Source of the DNA: Silene latifolia
Taxonomy: Eukaryota > Streptophyta > Magnoliopsida > Caryophyllales > Caryophyllaceae
Direction of reading: 5' to 3'
DNA length: 64,000 nucleotides
Assembly: GCF_048544455.1 (NCBI RefSeq)
Contig: NC_133538.1
Span: forward strand, 447,405,311 to 447,469,310
The notes below the pieces were generated by a model. It did not search any database, was not told where the DNA came from, and saw only the letters and a list, made by a program, of their open reading frames with translations. How positions within the stretch are numbered: position 1 is the stretch's first letter; each line of letters starts with the position of its first letter. The position numbers and the translations under genes are program-made. Shown piece after piece: positions 53,494-64,000 of this stretch.

Positions 53494-54471
53494 TGTTGGA
53501 GCTTGTGTCCTCCACAAATTAGTGTGATAACATTTGTAAATCTCTTACAGGTTCATAAGGGTATACTTCGTATATTTAATCAGTTGATTAACGTTTACCT
53601 AATAACGGTTGGCTTGCTAGAAAGTTTGACGTTATTATCATACAGATGGCGGTGATCAACTGGTCCCTAAAGGTAACACCTATAGGATGTGTTTGAGAAA
53701 TGTGGTTATAGAAATATAATCACATTGATGCCCAAAATGACTAAAAAGTTAGTCGATGTGTTGATGAGATAATTATTTAATGAAAATTAAATAATATTAA
53801 GTTGAGACGAATTAACTGTCAATTCGTAAATTAAATATAATAAGTTATATTTAATTAAGTATATATAATGTTAGCTTGGACGAATTAATCTGTTAATTCG
53901 TAATTAAATATAATCAGTTGTATTTAATATCAACAAGCTGAATGTGTCATAGTGGTAATAGTGAGTGTACACATACCAAGAGGTCATGAGTTCGATCCTC
54001 ACTAGATGACAATTCAACACATAGTATATATTTTTGGAAAGACCAAAATAAGGAGAATTTTAGTCCTTATTTCGGTCAGCTTGGCCGAATATTAGGAGAG
54101 ATTTATCTTTCCTAATTGACTCCAAGTTTCGGTCTGTATAAAAAGAAAGGGAGAGAATTATTTCTACTCTAATGCTTTTTCTTGACCTTGCCTCCTCTCT
54201 CTCATCACAAAAAACACAAAACAACTAAATTTTACAGAAAATTTTAGATCGATTCTAGCATAATCAAAGGGCATATCTCAGATCGTCTTGGGTGCAACTA
54301 ATAGGCGTATATCAATTTTGATATTGTTCTTAGGCCATATTTGCTAGGACCGAAGGTTATTTCTGAATCTTTTACTTTTGTTTATATATTTTATTTTATG
54401 ACCTTAGATCATCTTTGTTAAATCGTTATAATCCTTCTAAATTAAGGGAAGTATACAGATTATTTCCAACA
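53494..54471 (+). repeat. Copia-A2 5' LTR
   Basis: Starts directly after ACTCA and ends TTTCCAACA. It includes the tRNA-like segment at 53945-54011 and a possible TATA-like TCTGTATAAAAAG (near 54133). Confidence 0.94.
53945..54011 (+). repeat. tRNA-like segment in the Copia-A2 5' LTR
   Basis: 67 bp bounded by TGTCAT and ATGACA, which pair as a 6-bp stem. Inside are the A-box-like TAGTGGTAATAG and GTTCGATCC (B box; the preceding base is A here against G in the other copies). The spacing fits a Pol III internal promoter. Confidence 0.62.
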
Positions 54472-54473
54472 AG

Positions 54474-54485
54474 TGGTATCAGAGC
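54474..54485 (+). other. Copia-A2 primer-binding site
   Basis: TGGTATCAGAGC lies two bases after the LTR and is fully complementary to the 3' end of initiator tRNA-Met, the standard plant copia primer. Confidence 0.92.
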
Positions 54486-56502
54486 TTTAGGCTACGATTT
54501 TATTTTTGATGATTTTCATAAAATTTGTATGTGAACAATAGTATTTTCGAGAAAAAAAAATTAGGGTTTCGAATTTTTTTTGTGGTTCGAAAGTTTTTTT
54601 TGTGCCGTTTTTTTCTTTCTGTTTGATGATATTTTTCCATTCTATTTTACACATTATAGTTTATAATCAGTTAAAATTATCATATGAAGAATTGGTAGTT
54701 TTTGATTTAATGCAGATTAAGTTAAAATTAAATGGAATCGTCATGTTTATGATAAAAAGATTGTTTTTGCTATATAGTTTTTGGCATATAAATTGATCAT
54801 GTTTATTATTTCATATGCTAATCATGTTCTAATAGCAAAGGTAAATAATTTAGTCATCAAATCTTGTTTTAGGGCATATTGTCGCAAAAAAAAAAAAAAA
54901 AAAATAGGAGGCCGTTTTTTTTTAGGGTTTACCGGAAAAAAAAAACTATATTTTAATTTTTTTTTTGGTAAACCGAGAAAAGAAAAAAAATAGGAAAGTT
55001 TTTTTTTTATTTTTTGCCTTTTTGCCGAAAAAGAAAGAGAAAATTTATGGAAAGTTTTTCCTTGTTTTTCCTATTTACCGAATTAAAATAGGAAAGGGGC
55101 TGTTTTTTTTAAATTCAGCCGTGACAGATGATAAATAAAAAAAAAAAAATTTTGTTTTTTTTCCAGTCGAGACCAATTTAAAAAAATTGGATTTTGTTTT
55201 TATTATTTTGGCCAATTAGTTATTGTGAATCGGTTCACAATTTAATGATACCGAGTTATTTTAAAACATTTTAAAATTTTGACGGATAGAATTCATATTA
55301 CAAGTTTAATATGGATTAAGTATGAAATTAATGTGATTAAATTGCGGAATTGTCACTTAATTTAATTTAAATAGGTGGTTTGGATAAATTAATCAACATA
55401 ATTAATGTATTGTATTATGTATGTTTAATTTATTTTAGTTGATGCTTTTAATTTTGTTGAATGAATCGAATGAATGAATTTTATTTACGTATTTAATTTT
55501 TGCAATCGGTTGTAATTTGTAATACTTAGTGTGGCCTTAGTCAAATTATGTTTTCGTAATGAAGGAAACATAATTTCTTATGTAATTATGAGATCTCGAA
55601 TCTCCTTTATTTTAGTTTTGGGTTTTTGAAATTAGAATGTAGTTAATAGGTCAATTATGTAATTTTATTTATTGTAATTTCAAAGAAGACTAAAGATGAA
55701 GATTCAAGCTCACTCCCGCTACATGGATCAAGATGGAACATCAAGACAAGCTTCTCGGGTCCAAGGATGGATTCCAAACTTGTATTTATTGTTCACTTTG
55801 ATAGGATAGGCCACACTAGGACTTTTACTGTTTTTTTTACGTTTTTCATTTTTATTGCTTTTCATTCACATGTTAGTAATTGCATCATATTCCGCCTAAA
55901 ACCAAACCACCTACTACTAATAAAATGCATGAAAATTGACTCATATAGGTTGTATGTTAATTTTCATGGACATGCAGATGTCACAGTCTTTAAGCCATCA
56001 CTTAGTTTAATCATTATCGCATGCTAGATTATAGTTCACTTCAAATGAATTTAAATAAAGTTGATGGGATCTTCCTCTAAAACGGAAATTGAGATTAGTC
56101 TTTATAAGGGCAAACATCTATGAATCCCTTCTTCGTCGGTAGGCCTAATATGACCCCTTCTACGTTGGGTAAGTAGTTGTGTTGACTTAGTTTACCTCAA
56201 CATCATAGTCCGAAGAGTTTCTCGTGATTGTGATGGACTAAAGATAGAATTTACAGAAATTTATCGATCAAGAATTCTAACGGTAGAGTTAGCTAAAAGG
56301 TTAGCTTATCAATTTACAGAGAATTGAGTCTTGGGGTCATTTATATAATTCTTGAGGGAGGTCAATTGTATAAATGTTTTTGAGTCTTCGCGTTATGACA
56401 TTAGTTCATTAGACTTAAAATTAAAACGATGCACATGCTTATTATTTTATTCTTGTTTCGCAGTGTAGAACACGTTTATTATCAATAATATTGTTACAAC
56501 AA
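54486..56502 (+). other. Copia-A2 leader
   Basis: 2.0 kb of AT-rich sequence before gag, with many homopolymer runs (19 A at 54886-54904, and T or A runs to about 55200). Frames at 54602-54993 and 55767-56027 are low-complexity. No gene is seen. Confidence 0.65.
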
Positions 56503-57447
56503 ATGGCTGGAAATAACGCAATCCCAATGCCTAGTGCCACACTAGATCGTTCATCCTGGCTAAAAGTGTTCATGGACCAAATGAATCAGTTCACGCGACT
56601 GAAGAATGATGGGTCCAACTTTGCGGACTGGGAGGCGTCACTACGGAATGCTGCCATTGCTGACGATAAGCTCAGGTATTTAACTGAGCCAATACCGGTC
56701 AACCCAGGCCCAAATGCAGGAGTCAACGAGTCACTCGCTTATAGTGACTTCGTTATGGAAGCGGGTGCGATAAAGAACGTACTCATCTTTGCAATGGAAA
56801 CCAATTTGCAGAGACGCTTCATTGCCCAAAGTGCAAACAAGATTTTCACTACGCTCACTAACGAGTTCTCAAAAGCACCGAGAATCGTTACATATGAGCA
56901 TACCTGTCGCTTCTTTGATGCGAAACTCCAGAAGGGCCAACCAGTTAGCCCACACATTCTGCACATGATTGAGAATGTCGAGAAGCTGGAGACACTGAAT
57001 TGTAGAATCAGTGAGAGCATTGTAATTGACCGAATGCTTCATTCTCTTCACAATGGTTTTGCCCTTTTCAGGGCGAACTACTACATGAATGACTTGAAAA
57101 AGAGTCCTCATGAGCTACACTCCCTTCTCGTACAGACCGAGAAGGATATGAAATTGAGTGGGAGCATGAAGCAGGATGTTCTCACGATTCACAACAAGAG
57201 TAAAGGTAAGGGCAAGGCTTATGGCGACCTAGCTGTAGGTAAGCCAAAGTTCAAGAAACCAGAAAACGGTAAGAGTGCGCCTGGTGAGATTAATGGCTCA
57301 CAGGGCAAGACAAAGAGTAAGGGCGGTGACATAGAGTGCCACCATTGTCACAAGACTGGACATTGGAGGAGGAACTGTCCCGTCTACCGTGAGGACATAA
57401 GGCAGGCCGCGTCGTTCCTGTTGGTATGTCATCTTATATTCATATGA
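56503..57447 (+). pseudogene. Copia-A2 gag
   Basis: I choose ATG 56503 (MAGNNAIPMP), because the upstream four codons lack an ATG. The middle has RLKNDGSNFADWEASLRNAA and LKKSPHELHSLLVQTEKDMK (UBN2-type). A basic stretch precedes the intact knuckle CHHCHKTGHWRRNC (near 57337-57378). At about 57410 the frame shifts relative to protease, ending with a chance tail at 57447. Gag forms the particle and binds the RNA. Confidence 0.85.
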
Positions 57448-58617
57448 TTGAGATTAACCATGCAAGTTTCGGAACTTGGGTACTAGATACTGGTTGTGGT
57501 TCTCATCTGTAATCATTTGCGGGCCTAAAGAACATCATACCTCTCGAAAAAGGTGATGTGGACTGCGAGTCGGGAATGGAGCACGAGTTGTCGCCGCTCG
57601 AAGGGAACATATGTAATCCAACTCCTTAGTGGTTTTGAGTTATCTTTAAATAATCACACTATGTACCCAGTTTATCTAAGAATATTATTTCAGCCCGTAC
57701 TTGCTAAAGACGGTTTTACATTTTCAATAAAGGATAATAGTTGTATTTTCTCTTTTAATGAAATGATTTATGGCAAAGCAGTTTCCATGAATGGAATTTA
57801 TATCTTAGATCAAACCACGGAAATATTACACATGAATAATAAGAAATTAAAGGTTGGTGACAAAGATCAAACCTATCTATGGCATTGTCGAATGGGACAC
57901 ATAAATGAGAAACGCGTAAAGAAACTCGTCGATAATGGGACTATTCCCGCATTCGGATTTTCTGCATATGGCACGTGTGAATCATGTCTCATTGGCAAGA
58001 TGACTCGAATTTCCTTCAAAGGTGTTGGAATACGCGCTAGTGACCTATTAGGACTCATACATACGGACGTATGTGGACCTATGTCAATTACCGCTAGAGA
58101 TTGCTATAGATATTTTATCACTTTCACGGACAATTTGAGTAGATACGGATATGTCTACTTAATGAAGCATAAAAGTGAGTCCTTTGAGAAATTCAAGGAA
58201 TACCAGAATAGGGTACAAAACCAACTGGGTAGAAATATTAAAGCACTTCGTTCAGATCGGGGTGGCGAATATCTTTCAAATGAGTTTGATCAACACCTGA
58301 AAGACTGTGGAATCGTTTTGCAGTTAACTCCACCTGGAACACCTCAATTGAATGGTGTGTCCGAACGGAGAAATCGAACCTTACTTGATATTGTTCGATC
58401 CATGATGAGTCACACCGTAGTGCCTGATTCATTATGGGGTTATGCTCTTTTGTCAGCTGCTCTTATACTTAACCGAAGTCCGTCTAAAGCTGTTGACAAG
58501 ACTCCATATGAAATGTGGAAGGCAACGGTCCCTAACTTGTCCTTTATTCGGGTTTGGGGCTGCGAGGCTTATGTCAAGTGGAGACACGAGGATAAGCTCG
58601 GCCCTCGATTGGTCTAG
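57448..58617 (+). pseudogene. Copia-A2 protease and integrase
   Basis: In the frame after the shift, ASFGTWVLDTGCGSHL gives the protease active site, followed by TAA. A second shift leads into the frame from 57553. The integrase is well kept: HHCC (WHCRMGHINEKRVKKL, CESCLIGKMTR) and DDE (HTDVCGPM, RSDRGGEYLS, GTPQLNGVSERRNRT). A TAG at 58615 interrupts it just before YFIGYPKGTFGHYFY. Confidence 0.88.
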
Positions 58618-59528
58618 ACATACTTTATAGGTTATCCAAAAGGAACATTTGGTCATTACTTCTATTCGCCTACCGAACGTCGAGTTTTTGTTGCGGCTAG
58701 TGCGACGTTCTTAGAGAAAGAATTTCTCGAGAACAAGACGAGTAATAGAACCTTCGAGCTGTCGCAGATTCCAGAACCAACGACCGAGGAACGGATGGAG
58801 GAAGTGGTTCCTCCAACTGATGATACGGTTAATATACCTGAGGAACCTAGGAGGTCGGGTAGAGATTCTCATCCTCCGGACAGATACATTGGTATGGTCG
58901 AGGAGAATGACGTTTTACTTCTAGAAATTAATGAACCCGCAACCTATAAAGGTGCTATGGCCTGTTCCGACTCGAATCTATGGCTTGAAGCCATGCAATC
59001 CGAGATGGACTCCATGTACAAATGGCTTTACAAAATAAAGCGTTCTGTAGACGTGCAACTAGATATCTATAAGGCACGACTTATGGCAAAAGGTTTCACT
59101 CAAGTGCAAGGATTGCATTATGATGAGATTTTTGCACCTGTAGTCATGCTACGTTCCATTCAGATAATCTTAGCGATTGCCGCATTTCATGATTATGAAA
59201 TTTGGCAAATGGATCTGAAAACCGCCTTCTTAAACGGTTATTTGGAGGAAGAGTTGTACATGGTGCAACCCGAAGGTTTCATAGATCCTAAACATCCTAA
59301 GAAAGTATGCAAGCTTAAGCGTTCCATTTATGGACCTAAGCAAGCTTCTCGGAGTTGGAATCATCGTTTCGACCAAGTGATAAAAGAGTATGGTTCACTC
59401 GATCGGTCGAAGAACCATGCTTATATATCAAGTCGAGTGGGAGCAAGATTGTATTCTTGATATTGTATGTCGATGACATACTCTTGATTGGGAATGACAT
59501 TCCTCTCCTATCTTCGGTTAAAGAATAG
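58618..59528 (+). pseudogene. Copia-A2 reverse transcriptase with 19-codon deletion
   Basis: RRVFVAASATFLEKEFLEN ends the integrase. In RVT_2, MDSMY runs straight into KWLYKIKRSVD, lacking 19 codons that Copia-A1 keeps. MDLKTAFLNGYLEEELYM and YGPKQASRSWNHRF follow (K to L and L to P changes at usually conserved sites). A one-base deletion near 59393 shifts the frame; YVDDILLIGND is then encoded in the other frame near 59466. A TAG lies at 59527. Confidence 0.87.
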
Positions 59529-60452
59529 TTGAAGAACCATTTCCAGATGAAAGATCTGGGTGAGGCACAGCGTATATTGGGAATCCGTATCTACCGAGAT
59601 AGATCACGACGGACGTTATCACTTAGTCAAGAGTCTTATTTGGATAAAGTTCTTGAGAGGTTCAGCATGACCAACTCCAAGAAGGGGAACCTTCCTATGA
59701 CGACTGGGATGCAGTTGAGCAAGTCTCAGTCACCCACGACGCCTGAAGGGATTGAGCGCATGAGTCGTGTTCCTTATGCATCTGCAATAGGATCGATCAT
59801 GTATGCTATGATATGCACACGTCCAGACGTGGCATATGCATTGAGTATGACGAGTCGATACCAAAAGACTCCAGGTGAAACACACTGGATAGCAGTCAAA
59901 AATATCCTCAAGTACCTACGGAGGACTAAGGATTGGGTATTGACTTATGGAGGCGATACTAAGCTATGCGCAACCGGTTACGCAGATGCTAGCTTCCAAA
60001 CGGATCGAGATGATTCAAAATCTCAGTCCGAGTTCGTCTTCACTCTTAATGGTGCTGCGGTCAGCTGGAAGAGTTCCAAACAGAGTGTTGTAGCAGATTC
60101 TACTACTGAATCCGAGTACTATGCCGCTTCGGAGGCAGCAAAGGAAGCGATATGGATGCGTCAATTCTTACAAGGGCTTTAAGTAGTTCCTAGTTCGAAG
60201 GACCCGATCACCATCTATTGTGACAATAGAGGTGCCATCTTCCAGGCTAAGGAGCCAAAGTCTAGCAACAAATCTAGACATGTACTTTGGAAGGCTCACC
60301 TGATCCGTGATTACGTGGAGCAAGAAGAGATAGTGATTGACAAGATTGCGACGGATGATAACATCACAGATCCTCTCACCAAACCGTTGAATTATGATAA
60401 GCATGTAGGGCATGTTAATTCCATGGGAATTAAACATGTTCCTAAGTTGTAG
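59529..60452 (+). pseudogene. Copia-A2 RT end and RNase H
   Basis: MKDLGEAQRILGIRIYRDRS and SAIGSIMYAMICTRPDVAYA lead to RNase H (ATGYADASFQTDRDDSKS, SSKQSVVADSTTESEYYAAS). A TAA at 60180 follows QFLQGL. The remainder (ITIYCDNRGAIFQAKEPKSS, ITDPLTKPLNYDKH) runs in the same register to TAG at 60450. Confidence 0.88.
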
Positions 60453-61240
60453 TACTTGATTATGGATTTGATACATTATCTTTTTCATATATTATTTATA
60501 ACTTCATCGTTTTATATATATAATATTTTGTTTTTCATGTGGATTGTACCGACAACATTGAACGCCACAAAGTGAACTGAATTACAATATATTTGTTTTG
60601 GTCCGTAATCGCCAATGTGAGCTGATAACTCCGGCTATTATATTGTGCAGTCGATTGATGGTGGGTTCAACGAGCCATAAGTCAAACGGTTGACTGATCG
60701 ATCACAGATACGAGATTATGACGATACCTTGTAGGACAACTTTTTGTGACAACGTAATGGAGTCCTAAATGTTTAATAACATTCGGTGCCAGGTCGTGCA
60801 TAGGACATCCATTGTGTTCATAGAGTCGATTCTTTTGACTATCAACTGTCTCTTGCGATTAAGGCAGTTTTTGGGTGACTTTGGTTTCTTTCTCACGGTC
60901 TACCGTAACTGGGGCTAAGTAGATTTTTTCTGGGTCATTTCATACTGTGCTTACATCTGCAGGATTCGAATTGAGGAAAATATCCAACCCTTATCAGGTA
61001 TAGTTATTTCTCAGGGCCACTCGAGGAGTTGTAACTGAAATGCATGGCCATGCTCGAATGTTGATTCGTTTATCAATTAAGTTACTCTCTAGTCGGGAAA
61101 ACCACTTTTGATACTGATCGCTTGTAAAATACGACCTTTGTGAATTCGGATTTGCAAATTGTTTTACATTGAGTGGGAGAAATTTTAAAGGATATGAGAA
61201 TCGCTTATCGCACATATACTTGTGAGGACAAGTGGGAGTT
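60453..61240 (+). other. Copia-A2 non-coding 3' region and polypurine tract
   Basis: About 790 bp, aligned with Copia-A1 7793-8578. It ends GTGAGGACAAGTGGGAGTT immediately before the 3' LTR. The antisense frame at 60994-61215 corresponds to one in A1. Confidence 0.75.
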
Positions 61241-62219
61241 TGTTGGAGCTTGTGTCCTCCACAAATTAGTGTGATAACATTTGTAAATCTCTTACAGGTT
61301 CATAAGGGTATACTTCGTATATTTAATCAGTTGATTAACGTTTACCTATTAACGGTTGGCTTGCTAGAAAGTTTGACGTTATTATCATACAGATGGCGGT
61401 GATCAACTGGTCCCTAAAGGTCACACCTATAGGATGTGTTAGAGAAATGTGGTTATAGAAATATAATCACATTGATGCCCAAAATGACTAAAAAGTTAGT
61501 CGATGTGTTGATGAGATAATTATTTAATGAAAATTAAATAATATTAAGTTGAGACGAATTAACTGTCAATTCGTAAATTAAATATAATAAGTTATATTTA
61601 ATTAAATATATATAATGTTAGCTTGGACGAATTAATCTGTTAATTCGTAATTAAATATAATCAGTTGTATTTAATATCAACAAACTGAATGTGTCATAGT
61701 GGTAATAGTGAGGGTACACATACCAAGAGGTCATGGGTTCGATCCTCACTAGATGACAATTCAACACATATTATATATTTTTGGAAAGACCAAAATAAGG
61801 AGAATTTTAGTCCTTATTTCGGTCAGCTTAGCCGAATATTAGGAGAGATTTATCTTTCCTAATTGACTCCAAGTTTCGGTCTGTATAAAAAGAAAGGGAG
61901 AGAATTATTTCTACCCTAATGCTTTTTCTTGACCTTGCCTCCTCTCTCTCATCACAAAAAACACAAAAACAACTAAATTTTACAGAAAATTTTAGATCGA
62001 TTCTAGCATAATCAAAGGGCATATCTCAGATCGTCTTGGGTGCAACTAATAGGCGAATATCAATGTTGATATTGTTCTTAGGCCATATTTGCTAGGACCG
62101 AAGGTTATTTTTAAATCTTTTACTTTTGTTTATGTATTTTATTTTATGACCTTAGATCATCTTTGTTAAATCGTTATAATCCTTCTAAATTAAGGAAAGT
62201 ATACAGATTATTTCCCACA
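61241..62219 (+). repeat. Copia-A2 3' LTR
   Basis: 979 bp, ending TTTCCCACA; followed by ACTCA, and LINE coding resumes in frame. It has the same landmarks as the 5' LTR. Confidence 0.94.
61692..61758 (+). repeat. tRNA-like segment in the Copia-A2 3' LTR
   Basis: It is bounded by TGTCAT and ATGACA, with a perfect GGTTCGATCC B box. This is the cleanest of the three copies in the window. Confidence 0.62.
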
Positions 62220-62224
62220 ACTCA

Positions 62225-63197
62225 TCCTTGTTAAGTCTGTTCTTACTTCTCTTTTTTCTTATTGGGCAAATATTTTCCTAATTCCTAAGGGTGTGTTGAA
62301 ACAAATTGATAATATTTGTCGTAATTACTTGTGGGATGGCACTAGCAATTATATGAGGGTGCCTCTTGTTGGATGGGATCACATTTGTACCCCTAAGAGT
62401 GAAGGTGGTCTTGGCATCAGGAATAGTTATCACTGGAATATGGCCACTATTGGGAAGTTAGTGTGATGGATTTATAGCAAGCCGGATAGTTTATGGGTTA
62501 AGTGGGTGCATCAAATTTATATAAAAAGCTCTTCCTGGTCTGACCATATTCCTAAAAGCCATATGAGTGGCAACTGGAAGGCTATATGTAAGACCAGGGA
62601 TTCGTTTCTGAATGGTTACTCACAGGGTGTATGGCTTGCTGATTTGAGGGGATATTCTGTAAAGTCTGGTTATGATTGGATCATACTTAAGGAAACAAAA
62701 GTGGGATGGGCTAAGCTAATATGGAATCATGTTGCTCTTCCTAAGCATTCCTTTGTGAATTGGCTGATAATGAGGAATGCTCTGAATACAAAAGAGAAAC
62801 TGCACAGGTTAGGCATCAGTTCTGATGATTTATGCTGCATATGCCAAGCTGGTTCTGAGACTATGACACATCTATTCCAACAGTGTCAATATTACAGAGA
62901 GATCTTACTACTGGTTTGCAACTGGCTGAAGATCATTGAACCGCAGGGGAATTGTATCATTTGGACTGGTAGAAGGAAATGGACACAGGTTCAGCGGGAT
63001 GTTGCTTATCTGTGTTCATGGCTGTTACTTATGCTGTATGGCAGCAGTGTAATTCAGCGCATTTGAAAGGACTTATTTTGAGACCTACTGCTTTATTCGT
63101 TCAGTGTAAAAATCTGATGAAAATCAGACTACTTAATCAGCTAAGTAGGGTCAAAGTGTCTAAGGATAGAGATTGGATTACTAGGCTTATAAGCTAA
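62225..63197 (+). pseudogene. LINE reverse transcriptase tail and zf-RVT domain
   Basis: The frame continues from the left part with KSVLTSLFSYWANIFLIPKG, NICRNYLWDG and CTPKSEGGLGIRN, typical of the LINE RT C-terminus. A TGA lies at 62464. From 62506 the zf-RVT region shows SVKSGYDWIILKETKVGWAK, LPKHSFVNWLIMRNALNTKE and CCICQAGSETMTHLFQQCQY, the C-x2-C-x7-H-x4-C knuckle. A frameshift near 63010 passes to the C-terminal frame (YAVWQQCNSAHLKGLILRP) that stops at 63197. Confidence 0.88.
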
Positions 63198-63334
63198 ATT
63201 ATGATGTATCTTGTTTACTTGGTTTGAGCTTAATGAGAATTACTTACCTTTCACCAAAAAAAAAAGTTGGGTTCTTTTTATTAGACACACCTAAGTTCAT
63301 TTTGATTTCTTGTTATAGGCTCCAAAAATCGTTG

Positions 63335-63346
63335 CTATGATACCAC
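63335..63346 (-). other. Primer-binding site of the LARD-like element
   Basis: The minus strand reads TGGTATCATAGC, matching initiator tRNA-Met except for one base. Three bases (AAG) separate it from the LTR end at 63350. Confidence 0.8.
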
Positions 63347-63349
63347 TTT

Positions 63350-64000
63350 GTAACACCCCAACTATCCAACAAGGATAATTGGAGCGTTACCATCTCGGTA
63401 GCCTGAGGTTGGGTTTCAAAACTCCAATAAAAGAAGATTTTATTATTGTAATGTTTAATGATTTACATAAACATAAACAAATGAATAAAGTACAACTCCT
63501 GACAACTATACTCTTCTAATCAACCAGACTCATCTCGTGACTCATCAAGCTCGTCCCGTCTCCCACGTGCTATCCAAACAACCTTTACTTAACCTGCTCC
63601 CCATATGACCAAAGGATACCATATGGATCGACACAGGCTACCCCAAAAGAGATAGGTGACAATTACACAGACACACAAACGTCAGTTTCAATCAATAAAG
63701 TGTGACACAACTCAAAGTGTGTGAGTATGTAACATGATTATGATATAAATGAGACACCATCAACAACCACCACACCGGTACCGGGACACGCCCAGACATA
63801 CCCACAACTACCACGGTATCGGGACACGCCCAGATATACCGACAACCACTCTGGTACCGGGACACGCCCAGACATACCAACAACCACAAAGAGGTACCGG
63901 GACACGTCCAAAAGTACCGGGTTCGGAAGCTAACCGGATCCCCTGCTAGACGTCGTGTCTCAACCACACAAGTCCCTCCGTAACTCAAGCCATTAATGTG
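63350..64000 (-). repeat. LARD-like element, right (5') LTR, cut by the window edge
   Basis: Same order as 46825-47480: TGTAACACCCCAACTATCC, TTTACATAAACATAAACAAA, then the array. About 1.2 kb should continue to the right of the window. Confidence 0.87.
63777..63921. repeat. ~38-bp tandem array GGTACCGGGACACGCCC, right LTR
   Basis: Four units in the same order as at 47252-47400, so the array predates the insertion of this element. Confidence 0.86.

Larger units (their letters stand above)
53494..62219 (+). mobile_element. Copia-A2: complete 8.7-kb Ty1/copia element
   Basis: LTRs of 978 bp (53494-54471) and 979 bp (61241-62219) start TGTTGGAGCTTGTGTCC and end ACA. ACTCA flanks both sides (53489-53493 and 62220-62224). 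A perfect primer-binding site, gag, protease, integrase, RT, RNase H, non-coding 3' region and polypurine tract follow in order. By eye the LTRs differ at about 18 positions, the lowest in the window. At least three stops, two frameshifts and one in-frame deletion make it defective. Confidence 0.95.
52930..63265 (+). mobile_element. 5'-truncated L1-type LINE, interrupted by Copia-A2
   Basis: The left end starts abruptly inside the RT region and the right end is a run of ten A (63256-63265). AAGTTGGGTTC is present at 52919-52929 and 63264-63274, giving a 9-11 bp target duplication that partly overlaps the A tail. The reading frame is continuous across the nested copia once one ACTCA copy is removed. 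Truncated 5' ends and A tails are usual for LINEs. Confidence 0.92.
46825..64000 (-). mobile_element. LARD-like non-coding LTR element, runs off the right edge
   Basis: The left LTR (46825-48654) and the right LTR (from 63350) share the start TGTAACACCCCAACTATCC and about 650 bp of near-identical order to the window end. On the minus strand TGGTATCATAGC (63346-63335) is the primer-binding site next to the right LTR. AGGGGGAGTGAA (48666-48655) is the polypurine tract at the left LTR. Without nested elements the interior is about 4.35 kb and has no gag or pol. Repeats of GAACTTCG and CGAAGTTC next to the tract suggest descent from a chromovirus-type gypsy. Confidence 0.85.

Noticed and set aside
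53945-54011. Functional tRNA gene
   Set aside because: The anticodon arm is too short and the D and anticodon arms do not pair canonically; it is described only as tRNA-like.

Overview
The window is nuclear DNA of a flowering plant, and almost all of it is transposable elements inserted into one another. This rests on plant-type Ty1/copia and Ty3/gypsy LTR elements whose primer sites match initiator tRNA-Met, a CACTA transposon carrying a Ulp1-like protease gene, a plant LINE with a C-terminal zinc-knuckle-type reverse transcriptase tail, and a Mutator-like element. A Tat-type element with internal tandem arrays and a 3' region containing ATACGTAGGCAG recalls the Retand elements of Silene, so Caryophyllales is a reasonable but untested guess. 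I see no rRNA genes, functional tRNA genes, CRISPR arrays or prokaryotic genes.

Layout, left to right. 1-489 is AT-rich DNA with two hairpins. About 490-6178 is a minus-strand Athila-like gypsy remnant (3' LTR, long non-coding tail, broken pol). A 21-bp repeat junction (6178-6240) joins it to the 3' half of a copia element (Copia-A1, 6235-9554). Next comes the right-hand part of a CACTA transposon (9555-23688). Its Ulp1-like gene is split by an 11.2-kb non-autonomous Tat-type element (11357-22513) with a triplicated gag zinc-knuckle module and several tandem arrays.

23689-46824 looks like a host region, possibly an unidentified minus-strand gene with a few exon-like segments. It has been expanded by a minus-strand copia with 146-bp LTRs (24634-29294), a plus-strand copia (29557-38518), a short-LTR copia (39186-43796), a Pack-MULE-like element (44890-45981) and a 536-bp gypsy fragment flanked by a 125-bp direct duplication (46011-46796).

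46825 to beyond the right edge is a minus-strand LTR element without visible coding capacity (LARD-like). A 5'-truncated LINE is inserted close to its primer-binding site (52930-63265), and a complete 8.7-kb copia (Copia-A2, 53494-62219, TSD ACTCA) is inserted in the LINE. Target-site duplications support most of these boundaries.

No coding region in the elements is fully intact; nearly every pol is broken by frameshifts, stops or deletions. The most unusual signals are non-coding: clusters of a short palindrome (ACTCGATCGAGT and variants) in two unrelated LTR families, a tRNA-like segment inside the Copia-A LTRs, LTR asymmetry at a palindromic array in the Tat-type element, and the tandem duplication around the captured gypsy fragment.
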